Part shown: piece by piece, positions 44,206 through 52,722 of the stretch
Layout: each line of letters opens with the position of its first letter
Position numbering within the stretch: the stretch's first letter is position 1
DNA from: Hymenobacter edaphi
Lineage (GTDB): Bacteria > Bacteroidota > Bacteroidia > Cytophagales > Hymenobacteraceae
Length of the DNA: 64,000 bases
Assembly: GCF_003258365.1 (NCBI RefSeq)
Contig: NZ_QHKM01000001.1
Location: 186,001 to 250,000, forward strand
Direction: 5' to 3'
Translations under genes and position numbers: made by a program
Notes under the pieces: generated by a model
Seen by the model: only the letters and a program-made list of their open reading frames with translations
The model's database searches: none
Told to the model about the DNA's origin: nothing

Positions 44206-44889
44206 ATGGAAGATATAAAGAAAATAACTCAAAAATGGGGCTTTGGCATGGCTCCAATTTCAAAGGTAATGCAAGGTCGATATGATTATGCGGTGGAGAG
44301 TATGTTAAAGTTTATAAGTGATGGAAGTTGTGATTTAGATCCGGACTATATAAGTGAATTAAAAGGCATGTTCAATAGGTGTGTTAGAAAGGATCAGTGG
44401 GATTGGTTTAGCGTTCATCAGAAATTCGGTTTCCCTCCTGCCTCGGTTATGCGTAGGATAGCTGGAGAATTAACTTTAATTCGAAAGGCAGTTCTTTTGG
44501 GTGATAGGGTTGGGTTAGATGTATTGATCAGGAAAGTTGTTAGTATGGGGTTGGTTGAATCTCTTATGAATTTTCAGCAAGATTTGGTTAAAGAGCAAGT
44601 AGATGGGTGTAGAGGTTGGATATATATATTGTCTACACGTGAACAACCAAATGTTCTTAAAATTGGCATGACTCGTCGTTCTGTTGTTGAAAGAGTAAAA
44701 GAAATAAATTCTGATACGGGAGTGCTATTTCCTTTTTCGGCTCGACAGATATTTAGAGTCGATGATGCGCCGAGGATTGAGAAAGAGATATTTGCTGTGC
44801 TTGATTTATATAGGATTAGAAAAGACAGGGAATTTTTTGCGATAGAATTCAGTAGGGCGCTGGATATTATAAAAAATGTTATTCGCTAA
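44206..44889 (+). CDS. GIY-YIG nuclease (T5orf172/MUG113-like) in an AT-rich island
   Basis: The 227-aa cytosolic protein is strikingly AT-rich. An N-terminal helical domain of about 130 residues without clear homology precedes the nuclease (about 136-215): GWIYILS and LKIGMT are the two signature strands, R163 in SVVERVKEIN is the catalytic Arg, and E192/E194 in APRIEKEIFAVL the metal-binding Glu. The T5orf172 subgroup is linked to phages and mobile elements. The next gene follows after 36 nt and encodes a membrane protein. Possible defence or DNA-response role. Confidence 0.82.
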   Translation: MEDIKKITQKWGFGMAPISKVMQGRYDYAVESMLKFISDGSCDLDPDYISELKGMFNRCVRKDQWDWFSVHQKFGFPPASVMRRIAGELTLIRKAVLLGDRVGLDVLIRKVVSMGLVESLMNFQQDLVKEQVDGCRGWIYILSTREQPNVLKIGMTRRSVVERVKEINSDTGVLFPFSARQIFRVDDAPRIEKEIFAVLDLYRIRKDREFFAIEFSRALDIIKNVIR

Positions 44890-44925
44890 CGATTATTTGG
44901 AGCTCCTTTAAAAATCGACAAGGCA

Positions 44926-45612
44926 ATGGATGAGTTGGAAAAAGTCTACGGAAAACTAGAGTCTATTGAAAAAACTTTTGGTGTAATAGGTGTTTTAATA
45001 GTATTGCTATTAATTATTACAGGATGGGTGGTGTATATGTATTTGCAGAAATCAGTGGAAAAGCTTGCTGAAGAGGTGTCTGAAAAAAGTTTGAAAAAAT
45101 ATCAAATTGCTTTAGATAAAGAGTTGGCTGAATTTTCAGTAAAAGCTAGTACTAGGCATCAAAAGCAAGTTGATGCTATGCAAGAGGTTTTTTCTAGATT
45201 CCAGGATTTAAAAATGCTTATAAATTTCATGATTAAAGGCGATAAATATTATTCTGGAGCTGATGGGCATGAAGAATTGGCTTCGCTCTTAGAAAGAAGG
45301 ACTGCTTTTAAAGTTAATTACTCTAAATATAGAATATTGTTTTCTGTAGAACTCTGTGATAAAATTGATTCCCTAATAAGTAGTGTGGATAAATTTATGG
45401 ATGTGTACGGTTCTGGTTTGATGCCAAAAAAAACAGAAGAGCAATTAGAGTGGGAAAGGCAACAACAAGAAGAGTTTGGGTATCCAGAGGAAAATACAGG
45501 ACTGTTCATAGCTGGGATATGGAAACAGGATGCTTTTAATGAAATTATATCTGATTTTGAGAGAATAGGTGCCGAAATAGAAGATGAGTTTAGGAAAATA
45601 CACGGAATATAA
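44926..45612 (+). CDS. Membrane-anchored coiled-coil protein paired with the GIY-YIG gene
   Basis: The 228-aa protein has one transmembrane segment near residues 18-42 (TFGVIGVLIVLLLIITGWVV). A long coiled coil follows (KSVEKLAEEVSEKSLKKYQI and beyond, about 44-95). The C-terminal half is helical and acidic (EEQLEWERQQQEEFGYPEEN, FERIGAEIEDEF). Low GC like its partner and apparently co-transcribed with it. No family recognised. It could be an effector, a receptor or a scaffold. Confidence 0.75.
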   Translation: MDELEKVYGKLESIEKTFGVIGVLIVLLLIITGWVVYMYLQKSVEKLAEEVSEKSLKKYQIALDKELAEFSVKASTRHQKQVDAMQEVFSRFQDLKMLINFMIKGDKYYSGADGHEELASLLERRTAFKVNYSKYRILFSVELCDKIDSLISSVDKFMDVYGSGLMPKKTEEQLEWERQQQEEFGYPEENTGLFIAGIWKQDAFNEIISDFERIGAEIEDEFRKIHGI

Positions 45613-45753
45613 TATGCTAAGTCTCAAGCGAAAAGTGTTGTGTGAATAACAAACTGATATGATATATCACTCAGACTATGCCTGTAGTAATAGACCGCCC
45701 ATAAACGCCGCCCGAGCCCCGCTCCGGCGGCGTTGCTCATTTTAACGCACATG

Positions 45754-46365
45754 TTACCCCAGCCCCTGCTTCCCCAGCTTCGCCCGTATCCGGCTGAGTG
45801 AGGGCTGCTGAATGCCCAGGTACGACGCAATGTGGCCCAGCGACACCCGCTGCGTGATGCCCGGAAACTGCTCCAGCAGCGTCAGGTAGCGCTGCTCGGC
45901 GCTTTGGAAGAGCAGTCCTTCGCCCTTGGCCTGCTGCAGCACCAGGTACTGCTCGGCCAGCAGGCGGCCAAACCGTTCCCAGCCGTGGGCCTGGGCGTAG
46001 AGCCGGTGCAGTTGCTCGATGCCGATGACCAGCAGCTCCGCGTCTTCCAGGGCCGCGATGTAGTAGGGGCAGGCTTCCTGGGTGAGCAGGCTTTTGAGCG
46101 AGGTGATAAAGGCGCCCTCGGGCACGAAGGCAATGGTGTGCTCGGTTTGCGTCGCCGGATCGACGTAGTACACCCGGAACAGGCCCCTGACGATGAAGCC
46201 CACGGAGCGGCACACGGCGTTGCGGTAGTTGAAAAACTCGTTTTTGGCGATGCTGCGGGCCGTCCAGCTGGGCGCGGCCAGGCGCAGGTCGTCGTCGGAT
46301 AGATGGGCGTAGGCGCGCAGCTGCTGGGTGAGCAGGGCCTGGGCCGAGGCGTCGGGGGTAACCAT
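45754..46365 (-). CDS. Crp/Fnr-family transcription regulator
   Basis: The 203-aa protein has an N-terminal cyclic-nucleotide-binding-like beta-roll (about 30-120: FFNYRNAVCRSVGFIVRGLFRVYYVD, HTIAFVPEGAFI) and a C-terminal winged helix (RVSLGHIASYLGIQQPSLSRIRAKL) whose QPSLSRIR recognition helix matches the common Bacteroidota Crp/Fnr branch. No Fnr-type cysteine cluster is seen. It is divergent from the DUF308 gene, with a dyad in the shared promoter, so autoregulation and control of the neighbours is plausible. Confidence 0.93.
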   Translation of the reverse strand: MVTPDASAQALLTQQLRAYAHLSDDDLRLAAPSWTARSIAKNEFFNYRNAVCRSVGFIVRGLFRVYYVDPATQTEHTIAFVPEGAFITSLKSLLTQEACPYYIAALEDAELLVIGIEQLHRLYAQAHGWERFGRLLAEQYLVLQQAKGEGLLFQSAEQRYLTLLEQFPGITQRVSLGHIASYLGIQQPSLSRIRAKLGKQGLG

Positions 46366-46471
46366 GTGAAGCTGGGAAGTGGGGCGCCGGCGAAACTACC
46401 TTATTCGGGCGGGCCGGGCGGCGCTTGGTATAACCAGCAAAACGGCCCGGCGCCGGCTCAGCATCGGCGCT

Positions 46472-46489
46472 TTTTAACCTAGGTGAAAA
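46472..46489. promoter_or_regulatory. 18-bp dyad TTTTaACCT-AGGTgAAAA, candidate operator
   Basis: The near-perfect palindrome, one mismatched pair, is centred at 46480/46481 in the 238-bp gap between the Crp/Fnr gene and the DUF308 gene. Symmetry and location fit a dimeric regulator's operator. The matching regulator is not proven. Confidence 0.5.
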
Positions 46490-46603
46490 GCAGGGCCAGC
46501 AGGCGGCGGCACTTTTGCCCCGTCATCAAGCCCGGCTAGCCGCCAACGCTGGCCGTAGCCGGCCGGGCTTCTCACCATCCATTCATTACCCCCCCCAACA
46601 GCC

Positions 46604-47194
46604 ATGTCTGTTACATCCACTGCTCCCGTTTCGGCGCCTGTGCATACGGCTCAGGCCCTGCGCACCTTGTACTTCGTGCGCGCCGCTTTTTCCCTGGTTT
46701 GGGCCAGCCTGCTGCTGCTGCTGGCCCCGGCCTCGCCCGCGCTGACGACCACGCTGCTCTTGCTCTACCCGGCCTGGGACGTGCTGGCTACCGTCGGGGA
46801 TATCCGGGCCAACCGCGGCGCCGGTTCGCAGCTGCCGCAGTACGTAAACATTGCCGTGGGCAGCCTCACCACCTTGGCCGTGGGCTTGGCGCTGCGCAGT
46901 GGCGTGCCGACCGTGCTCGTCGTGTACGGGGTGTGGGCCGCGCTGACCGGGCTGATTCAGCTGCTGCTCGGGCTGCGGCGCCGCCGGCAGCTGGGCGGGC
47001 AATGGCCGATGATACTCAGCGGTGGGCAGTCGGTGCTGGCGGGCGTTTCGTTCATCGTCATGGCCCATGCGCCGAAGATGGGCGTCGCCAATTTGGCCGG
47101 CTACGCCGCGTTCGGGGCGTTTTACTTTCTGCTGGCGGCCCTGCGCTTGCGCAAGGCTGCCTACATCGTAAGGACGGTCCGTCCCGGCAACTGA
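46604..47194 (+). CDS. DUF308/HdeD-like integral membrane protein
   Basis: The 196-aa protein shows six likely membrane helices in pairs: TLYFVRAAFSLVWASLLLLLA, LTTTLLLLYPAWDVLATVG, YVNIAVGSLTTLAVGLAL, TVLVVYGVWAALTGLIQLLL, GGQSVLAGVSFIVMA and LAGYAAFGAFYFLLAALRL. The arrangement is that of DUF308 proteins. It is followed 85 nt later by an oxidoreductase gene and probably shares its promoter, which carries the dyad site at 46472-46489. Confidence 0.82.
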   Translation: MSVTSTAPVSAPVHTAQALRTLYFVRAAFSLVWASLLLLLAPASPALTTTLLLLYPAWDVLATVGDIRANRGAGSQLPQYVNIAVGSLTTLAVGLALRSGVPTVLVVYGVWAALTGLIQLLLGLRRRRQLGGQWPMILSGGQSVLAGVSFIVMAHAPKMGVANLAGYAAFGAFYFLLAALRLRKAAYIVRTVRPGN

Positions 47195-47279
47195 CCGGCG
47201 AAAAACCCAAACCGCCCTTACCGTTGTTTACCTCCCTGCACCGGCACATCACCGGCGCAGAAACCAAACAACACCAACC

Positions 47280-48014
47280 ATGAACATCGGAATCATTGGC
47301 GCCGGCCACATCGGCAGCGCCCTGGCGGAGCGGCTTACGGGCCTCGGCCATTCGGTATACATTGCCAACTCCCGCGGGCCGGAAACCCTGAAGGACGTGG
47401 AGCAGAAAACGGGCGCCCAGGCCGTCACGGCGGAGGAAGCGGCCCGGCGCGGCAGCGACATCGTGGTGGTGACCATCCCGCTCAAGAACATTCCCGACCT
47501 GCCCAAGGACCTGCTGGCCCAGGTGCCGGCGGACGTGCCCGTTATCGATACCAGCAACTACTACCCGCTGCTGCGCGACGGGAAGATTGCGGAGCTGGAA
47601 ACGGGGGATTTGACCGAGAGCGAGTGGGTGCAGCAGCACCTGGGGCGCCCGGTGGTGAAGGTGTTCAACAACATCTACGCCCACCACATCGTGGAGAAGG
47701 GGCAGCCTGCCGGCACGCCCGGCCGCATCTCGCTGCCCGTGGCTGGGGATGATGCCGCGGCCAAGCAGAAGGTCATGGCCCTGGTGGAGGAGCTGGGCTT
47801 CGACGCGGTGGACGCGGGCACCCTGCGCCAGTCGTGGCGGCAGCAGCCGGGCGGGCCGGTGTACGGCAACGACTTGCCGGCCGACCAGCTGCGCGCCGAG
47901 TTGAATAGCCTCGGCACCGAGCGCACCGCCGCGCAGCACGCCGAGTTCCTGGCCAACCACGCCAAGCAGGAGCAGGGCATCATCAAGCAGCTGCAGCAGT
48001 CGTCGGCTGAATAG
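47280..48014 (+). CDS. F420-dependent NADP-oxidoreductase-like protein
   Basis: The 244-aa protein starts MNIGIIGAGHIGSALAERLT, a Rossmann GxGxxG motif. NSRGPETLKDV and VVTIPLKNIPDLP are typical of the F420/NADP-oxidoreductase coenzyme-binding fold. In this lineage these proteins are called NADP oxidoreductases and probably do not use F420. TASNYYPL-like and VKVFNNIYAHHI segments complete the domain. Probably co-transcribed with the DUF308 gene and controlled by the divergent Crp/Fnr regulator. Confidence 0.88.
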   Translation: MNIGIIGAGHIGSALAERLTGLGHSVYIANSRGPETLKDVEQKTGAQAVTAEEAARRGSDIVVVTIPLKNIPDLPKDLLAQVPADVPVIDTSNYYPLLRDGKIAELETGDLTESEWVQQHLGRPVVKVFNNIYAHHIVEKGQPAGTPGRISLPVAGDDAAAKQKVMALVEELGFDAVDAGTLRQSWRQQPGGPVYGNDLPADQLRAELNSLGTERTAAQHAEFLANHAKQEQGIIKQLQQSSAE

Positions 48015-48225
48015 CCGGCGGCGGGCCCGGGCTGGTCTGAGCTTGCTGCCCGGGTCCGGCCTTGAGGTGGAGGTGCTGCTTCCACGGCCGCGGCAGCGGC
48101 AAACCCGATACCGCGCCGCCTGGGGAAACCCGGGCGGCGTTGTTGGTTTTGGGCGGGGCGTCCAGCCTCCCGGTGCCAGCGGGCCTGGGTTACCAGCGGC
48201 GGGACGGAAAACCCCGGTTGGGTTG

Positions 48226-48470
48226 CGGAAGCTTCCGCGCAGCGCCGGGAAAACGTCGGATGGCCCGCGGAAGCTTCCGGGAGGCCTCCGAAAACCGTCG
48301 GGCGGTCCGCCGAAGCTTCCGCGGAGCACCCGGAAAACCTCGGACGGCCCACGGAGACTTCCGCGCAGCCTCCGAAAAGCTGCGGGTAACTCGCGGAAGC
48401 TTCCGCAAGGCCCCCGAAAAACCTTGGGCAGCCCGCGGAAGCTTCCACGAGTTACCCGACGGTTTTCGAT
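48226..48470. repeat. Tandem array with exact 42-bp period, six units
   Basis: GGAAGCTTCC-type cores begin at 48229, 48271, 48313, 48355, 48397 and 48439, exactly 42 bp apart. The fourth is altered to GAGACTTCC. Between cores each unit has a GAAAA-like block. As 42 is a multiple of three, open frames appear on both strands but look artificial (14-residue repeats). Non-coding, between an oxidoreductase and an unknown gene. Confidence 0.8.
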
Positions 48471-48531
48471 TGCATAATCCAGCTATTGTGGGTAGATAGA
48501 AGGAAGTTCAACCTAATCTTAACTACCTGTT

Positions 48532-49242
48532 ATGTTGTCGTTCGACAAAATTTTTGGCGACTGGTTTGCGGATGCGAGCATCAGCAACCAAGACTTGGAA
48601 GCCGGCACCCGGGACCACCTGGACCGCCTGCGCAAAGGCAACGAGGCCGGCCGCTTCGACGCGCTGATTGCCGGTACGGAGGCCCGCTTCACGGCCTACT
48701 TCGGCTACCGCAGCGACGCCAGCACCGGCCTCAGCGCCGGCAAGGGGCAGACGCTGGCCCTGGAAGCCGCCCGGGACGCGGCGCGCAAGTGGCTTACGGG
48801 CGAAGGCCGCGACTACGTGAGCTACAAAATCAAGGACGAAGCCCGGCGCCTGCGCTTCTACCCCCAGGGAGCCACCGAGTACCACAACGCCGACTACCCC
48901 GAGTGGCCCGGCCTGCTGGAGCGCTACGACAAGGCGTTGGCGGAGCTGGGGGCGGGCTTTGAGGCCGACTTCAAGACCACCTACACCGGGCACCGCGACG
49001 CGCTGCTGGCGGCCCTGAAGGCCCAGAGCGGGCAGAAGCAGGTGCAGGCCGAGGCCCGCGTGGGCACCCGGGCCGAGCGCGACAAGCTTACCCGGCAACT
49101 CTCGCGCAACGCCCGGCAGCTGGGCCTCGATTTCGAGCAGGAGCCGGCGAAGGCCCAGACCTTCTTCGACCGGAAGTTCTTCAACCAGCACCAGGCCGAG
49201 GCCAAGCCCGGCGGACCCTCCCTCAAACCCGCGCTGACCTAA
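48532..49242 (+). CDS. Hypothetical protein of 236 aa, no recognised family
   Basis: MLSFDKIFGDWFADASISNQD opens a soluble, largely helical and charged protein (LRKGNEAGRFDALIAGTEARF, LALEAARDAARKWLTGEG, RFYPQGATEYHNADYPEW, DKLTRQLSRNARQLGLDFEQ). There is no signal peptide and no membrane segment. Codon use is like the host genes, and it lies 62 nt after the 42-bp repeat array. It is transcribed towards the convergent cupin gene. Function cannot be assigned. Confidence 0.7.
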   Translation: MLSFDKIFGDWFADASISNQDLEAGTRDHLDRLRKGNEAGRFDALIAGTEARFTAYFGYRSDASTGLSAGKGQTLALEAARDAARKWLTGEGRDYVSYKIKDEARRLRFYPQGATEYHNADYPEWPGLLERYDKALAELGAGFEADFKTTYTGHRDALLAALKAQSGQKQVQAEARVGTRAERDKLTRQLSRNARQLGLDFEQEPAKAQTFFDRKFFNQHQAEAKPGGPSLKPALT

Positions 49243-49388
49243 GCGCCCCCGCGTCTCCGTCGCCCCGTATTCCCCGTTTGACTATCCTATTGCACCCGTG
49301 CCGGCGCCCGGCTTCCCACCTGCGGAAGCCGGGCGCTTTCCGTTCGCCGCCTGCATCTCAGCCACCGGCTACCCGCACCGTGGGCTAC

Positions 49389-49946
49389 TTAATCGGGTTT
49401 CAGCGGCTGGCCCACGATGTGGATGTCGTGCTGGGCGGCCAGGGCGATGCGGGCTTCCAGGCGCTGATCGGCGAGCTTGCTGGCGGTGCGGAAAAACTCC
49501 TCCATCGTGCCGGCCGGCTGGTGCATCAGCAGCAGGCGGGCGTCGCCGGGGCTGGTTTTGACGAAGGCGTGATTGACGCCGCGGGGCACCAGCAGCGAGT
49601 CGCCGGGCTGCAGGAGCAGCGTTTCCTCGCCCACCTGAAACCTGAAGGTGCCCGTTTGCACGCAAAACCACTCCTCGCAGTCCTTGTGGTAGTGCAAGGC
49701 GGGACCGGCGGTGCCCTGCCGCAGGGTATCGAATATCACGCAACGGCCCTCGGTATCCCGGCCCGACACCTTCACGGTAAACCAGGCATCCAGAAACCGG
49801 AACGGCTGGTCGGAGCGGTCTTTACCGGCGCGCACCAGCACCGATTTGCCCGGCAAGTCACCGGCCAGGGGGCGGAGCCAGACGGGGAGCGGGAAAGTCG
49901 CCACGGGAGCCAGGGCGGACAGCTGGAGGAAGGAGCGGCGTTGCAT
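49389..49946 (-). CDS. Exported cupin-domain protein
   Basis: The 185-aa protein begins MQRRSFLQLSALAPVATFPLP, a Tat-like twin-arginine signal. The cupin barrel has metal motifs: ALHYHKDCEEWFCVQTGTF has His-x-His...Glu, and LQPGDSLLVPRGVNHAFV holds the second His motif. Exported cupins often act as dioxygenases or sugar-binding proteins. No specific substrate is suggested. Convergent with the unknown gene ending at 49242. Confidence 0.85.
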   Translation of the reverse strand: MQRRSFLQLSALAPVATFPLPVWLRPLAGDLPGKSVLVRAGKDRSDQPFRFLDAWFTVKVSGRDTEGRCVIFDTLRQGTAGPALHYHKDCEEWFCVQTGTFRFQVGEETLLLQPGDSLLVPRGVNHAFVKTSPGDARLLLMHQPAGTMEEFFRTASKLADQRLEARIALAAQHDIHIVGQPLKPD

Positions 49947-50053
49947 GGCGTGGGGTATCTGGTTTTCTGAATATACCCTTTTGCGTGCCGGCCCCCAAGC
50001 TGCCACCCGAACCGGCGCCGCCAGCAGCCGGAACGGCACGTTCCGGCCATTCG

Positions 50054-50884
50054 CTAGAGCTTTTCCCCGCAGCGCCAGCAATAGTCCGCGTCGGGGCGGT
50101 GGCCCTGGGCCTGGCAGACGTGGCACACGGCCTCCTTGTAAGCGGGCGGTTTGGTGGCGGGCAGCGCCATCTGGGCCGACACGATGCCGGTGGGCACGGC
50201 AATGATGGCGTAGCCCATAATCATGAGCACCGAGGCCAGCGTCTGGCCCAGCACCGTGGCGGGCGAAATGTCGCCGTAGCCCACCGTGGTCATCGTCACG
50301 ATGGCCCAGTAAATGCTTTTGGGGATGCTGGTAAAGCCGTTCTGGCCGCCCTCCACCACGTACATCAGCGTGCCCACCACCACGGCCAGCGTCACCACCG
50401 AGCTGAGAAACACCAGAATCTTGAAGCGGCTGGCCCGCAGCGCGCTCAGGATAAACTCGCCCTCGCCGATGAACTGCCCCAGCTTGAAGATGCGGAACAC
50501 CCGCAGCAGCCGCAGCGTCCGAATCACGAGCAGGTAGCGGCTGCCGGCCAGCACCAGGGCCGCCAGCGTGGGCACGATGGCCAGGAAGTCGATAATGCCC
50601 AGCCAGCTCAGGGCGTAGGCCAGCGGGCGGCGCACCACCAGCAGGCGCAGCAGGTATTCTACCAGGAACAGGCCCGTGAATACCCATTCCAGGGCCCGCA
50701 GCACCGGCCCGTAGCGGGCACTGATGCTGGTCACGCTTTCCAGCATCACGGCCACCACGCTCAGCACGATGGCCACCAGCAGCGCAATATCAAAGAGCTG
50801 CCCGGCGCGCGTGTCCGACTCGAAGATGACTTGGTAGAGTTTCTGTTGCCAGGAAGAAGCGTTGTCGCGCAGACGAATATCCAT
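50054..50884 (-). CDS. Voltage-gated potassium channel with C-terminal zinc ribbon
   Basis: The 276-aa protein has six membrane segments: S1 (about 30-48), S2 (about 64-84), S3 (about 92-112), the voltage sensor S4 with regular Arg (RYLLVIRTLRLLRVFRIFK), S5 (155-177) and S6 (213-238). TMTTVGYGD (197-205) is the K+ selectivity filter. At the end C254, C257, C269 and C272 form a CxxC-CxxC zinc-ribbon-like tail, which is uncommon on bacterial channels. Start ATG 50884 gives the normal N-terminal cytoplasmic segment. Confidence 0.92.
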   Translation of the reverse strand: MDIRLRDNASSWQQKLYQVIFESDTRAGQLFDIALLVAIVLSVVAVMLESVTSISARYGPVLRALEWVFTGLFLVEYLLRLLVVRRPLAYALSWLGIIDFLAIVPTLAALVLAGSRYLLVIRTLRLLRVFRIFKLGQFIGEGEFILSALRASRFKILVFLSSVVTLAVVVGTLMYVVEGGQNGFTSIPKSIYWAIVTMTTVGYGDISPATVLGQTLASVLMIMGYAIIAVPTGIVSAQMALPATKPPAYKEAVCHVCQAQGHRPDADYCWRCGEKL

Positions 50885-51081
50885 AGGAAGGCGGGGACCC
50901 GCCCGGCGGTGCCCCGGCCGGTTTGGTCGCTGCAGCTTACGCAATTCCGCCCTGGCAAGGCCAGGCCGGGCGGCCGTCCGCCGCTCCGCGCGGCGCCGGG
51001 GCACGCGGCCCCGCCGGACAACGCCGGCGCATTCGGCCCGTTCGCCTATCATTGCGGCGCCCTTTGCGCCATTGCCCCGCC

Positions 51082-51519
51082 ATGTCCCTGTCGTTACCGT
51101 CCGCCCGCTTCGCCGCCCGCGCCCTGCTCCTCATCATCGCGCTGACGCTGGTGTTTCACGGCCTGGTCATCGGCGGCGTGGTGCCCTTCCAGATCGTGTG
51201 GGGCGGGCGCCTCACCGGCCGCGACGAGCTGCTGGCTTTCGAAGCGGTGTCGGTGGGGCTGAATCTGCTGATGCTGGCGGCGGTGGCCGCGTGGGCCGGG
51301 CTGCTGCGGGTGCAAGTGCCCGCCGGGCTGCTGCGGGCCGTGCTCTGGCTGATGGTGGCGTTGTTTGCACTGAACACGGTGGGCAACCTGCTGTCGACAA
51401 ACCAGTTTGAGAAGCTGGTATTTACGCCCCTGACGCTGCTGCTGGCCCTGCTGAGCCTGCGCCTGGCCCTGAGCAAGCCGCCGGTGGCGGGCGGGGCACC
51501 CGCCGGGGCGGTCCGCTAG
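51082..51519 (+). CDS. Small integral membrane protein, 145 aa
   Basis: Four hydrophobic segments are visible (ARALLLIIALTLVFHGLVIGG, FEAVSVGLNLLMLAAVAAWAG, AVLWLMVALFALNTVGNLLS, VFTPLTLLLALLSLRLAL). No domain is recognised. The frame extends upstream but the first suitable ATG is 51082. Followed 45 nt later by another membrane gene on the same strand. Confidence 0.72.
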   Translation: MSLSLPSARFAARALLLIIALTLVFHGLVIGGVVPFQIVWGGRLTGRDELLAFEAVSVGLNLLMLAAVAAWAGLLRVQVPAGLLRAVLWLMVALFALNTVGNLLSTNQFEKLVFTPLTLLLALLSLRLALSKPPVAGGAPAGAVR

Positions 51520-51564
51520 CCCGGGCGGTTTCAACCCCTGCCGGCGGCCCGCGTATGCTCCGGC

Positions 51565-51999
51565 ATGCATCCGATTGTGCCCTGGCTTCCGCTGCTGTTT
51601 GTTCCGGCTTTTGCGGCCCTGCTCGGGCTGGTCAGCTTTATGGTGTCGCGCATGGGCTGGAGCCGGCTGGCCGCGCACTACGCCGTGGCCGAGGTGCCCG
51701 CCGGCGTCGAGCGCGAATTGCTCGGCTACGTGCGCATCGGTCCGGCGAAGTACAACAACGCCGTGCGGGCCGGCCTCACCCCGCAGGGCCTGTGGCTGAC
51801 CACCTGGAAAATCTTCTTCATCGGCCACCCGCCGCTGTTTATTCCCTGGTCGGCGTTCGGGCCGGTGCGGCGGCAGCAGTTTCTCTGGGCCACCACCTAC
51901 GCCACCCACCTGACCAGCGGCTCCGATACGGTCAGCTTCCAGTTCAGCAGTGAGCGGCTGCTGCGGGCGCTGCCGCCCTCGGTGCCGGTAGACGGGTAG
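51565..51999 (+). CDS. Membrane-anchored hypothetical protein, 144 aa
   Basis: One N-terminal membrane segment (WLPLLFVPAFAALLGLVSFM) precedes a compact domain with repeated aromatic strands (GLTPQGLWLTTWKIFFIGHPPLFIPW, WATTYATHLTSGSDTVSFQF). The hydrophobic and beta-rich look resembles small PH-like membrane-proximal domains, but this is weak. Probably in one transcript with the upstream small membrane protein. Confidence 0.68.
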   Translation: MHPIVPWLPLLFVPAFAALLGLVSFMVSRMGWSRLAAHYAVAEVPAGVERELLGYVRIGPAKYNNAVRAGLTPQGLWLTTWKIFFIGHPPLFIPWSAFGPVRRQQFLWATTYATHLTSGSDTVSFQFSSERLLRALPPSVPVDG

Positions 52000-52414
52000 C
52001 GGCTACGCGCCAGCCCGGGTTTGATTGGCCGCCCCTGCTGCGCCATCCGGGCAGTAGAAAGGCCGCGGCCAGCCAACTCCCGGCAAGAGGGGCGCGGTAG
52101 GGGAGGAGTACTGCGTTTGCTGGGAAATAGGAATATTTAAACCTGCTTATCAGCGCGTTATCCGGGAGCCCCCGGCAGACGGCCGCCGTCTGCTCCGACC
52201 AACCAGCCCGAAACCGCGCCGCGGGGCCGGAGCTTGGCTTATTGCACTCAGCAGCAGCGGGCTGCGGGAGGGGTATTAATATTATTTACTTTAAATAAGC
52301 CGAAATTGAACTTAGTATAGACCTCGCCCGTTAAGCCTCCTGTAACCCGCTGCCAGTCGCCGCACCCTCCCGCAACCGGGCTTGTCAGTCGCCGCGCCGC
52401 AGTTACGCATTTCA
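52000..52414. other. Intergenic region before the first cold-shock gene
   Basis: No coding frame is convincing. AT-rich patches occur near 52120-52140 and 52270-52320 (TATTAATATTATTTACTTTA) in an otherwise GC-rich stretch. They could be promoters for the csp leader or relics of transferred DNA. No repeat match was found within the window. Confidence 0.4.
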
Positions 52415-52511
52415 GGCAAGTTGCCTCGTTTCACCTACCCCCATTCGCTTGCAGAATCAAAGTAGCGTTCCGTTGTCAGTTGCTTTTTGTTCACTCTTTT
52501 CCTAAAGCATC
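52415..52511 (+). promoter_or_regulatory. Conserved 97-nt leader of cold-shock gene 1
   Basis: It starts with the palindrome GGCAAGTTGCC, then a TTCGCTTGC block, CCGTTGTCAGTTGCT, a pyrimidine-rich run and CCTAAAGCATC just before ATG 52512. The same layout occurs before both other csp genes with conserved spacing, suggesting a structured cold-responsive 5' UTR. Confidence 0.7.
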
Positions 52512-52703
52512 ATGTCAACAGGAACCGTAAAATTCTTCAATGAAATCAAAGGCTTTGGTTTCATCAACGACACCACCACCGGGCAGGACGTTTTCGTCCA
52601 CGTAACCGGCCTCATCGACGAAATCCGTGACAATGACGCGGTACAGTTTGAGGTAGAGCAGGGCCGCCGCGGCCTGAATGCCGTCAACGTACGTCGCGCC
52701 TAG
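52512..52703 (+). CDS. cspA: Cold-shock protein 1 (CspA family)
   Basis: The 63-aa single OB-fold protein binds single-stranded nucleic acid and melts RNA structure. RNP1 is KGFGFIND and RNP2 DVFVHVTGL. Compared with the other two copies it has I (NEIKGF) for T in the first loop and a weaker basic end. A conserved leader precedes it and a GC terminator follows at 52723. The symbol is by family. Confidence 0.95.
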   Translation: MSTGTVKFFNEIKGFGFINDTTTGQDVFVHVTGLIDEIRDNDAVQFEVEQGRRGLNAVNVRRA

Positions 52704-52722
52704 TTTCGGCCGAGAACAGCAG

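Noticed and set aside
48226-48470. CRISPR array
   Set aside because: Units are directly adjacent and degenerate, with no unique spacers of constant length and no cas genes nearby.
48043-48499. Several open frames through the 42-bp repeat array on both strands
   Set aside because: 42 is divisible by three, so a repeat without stops opens all frames; peptides are simple 14-residue repeats.
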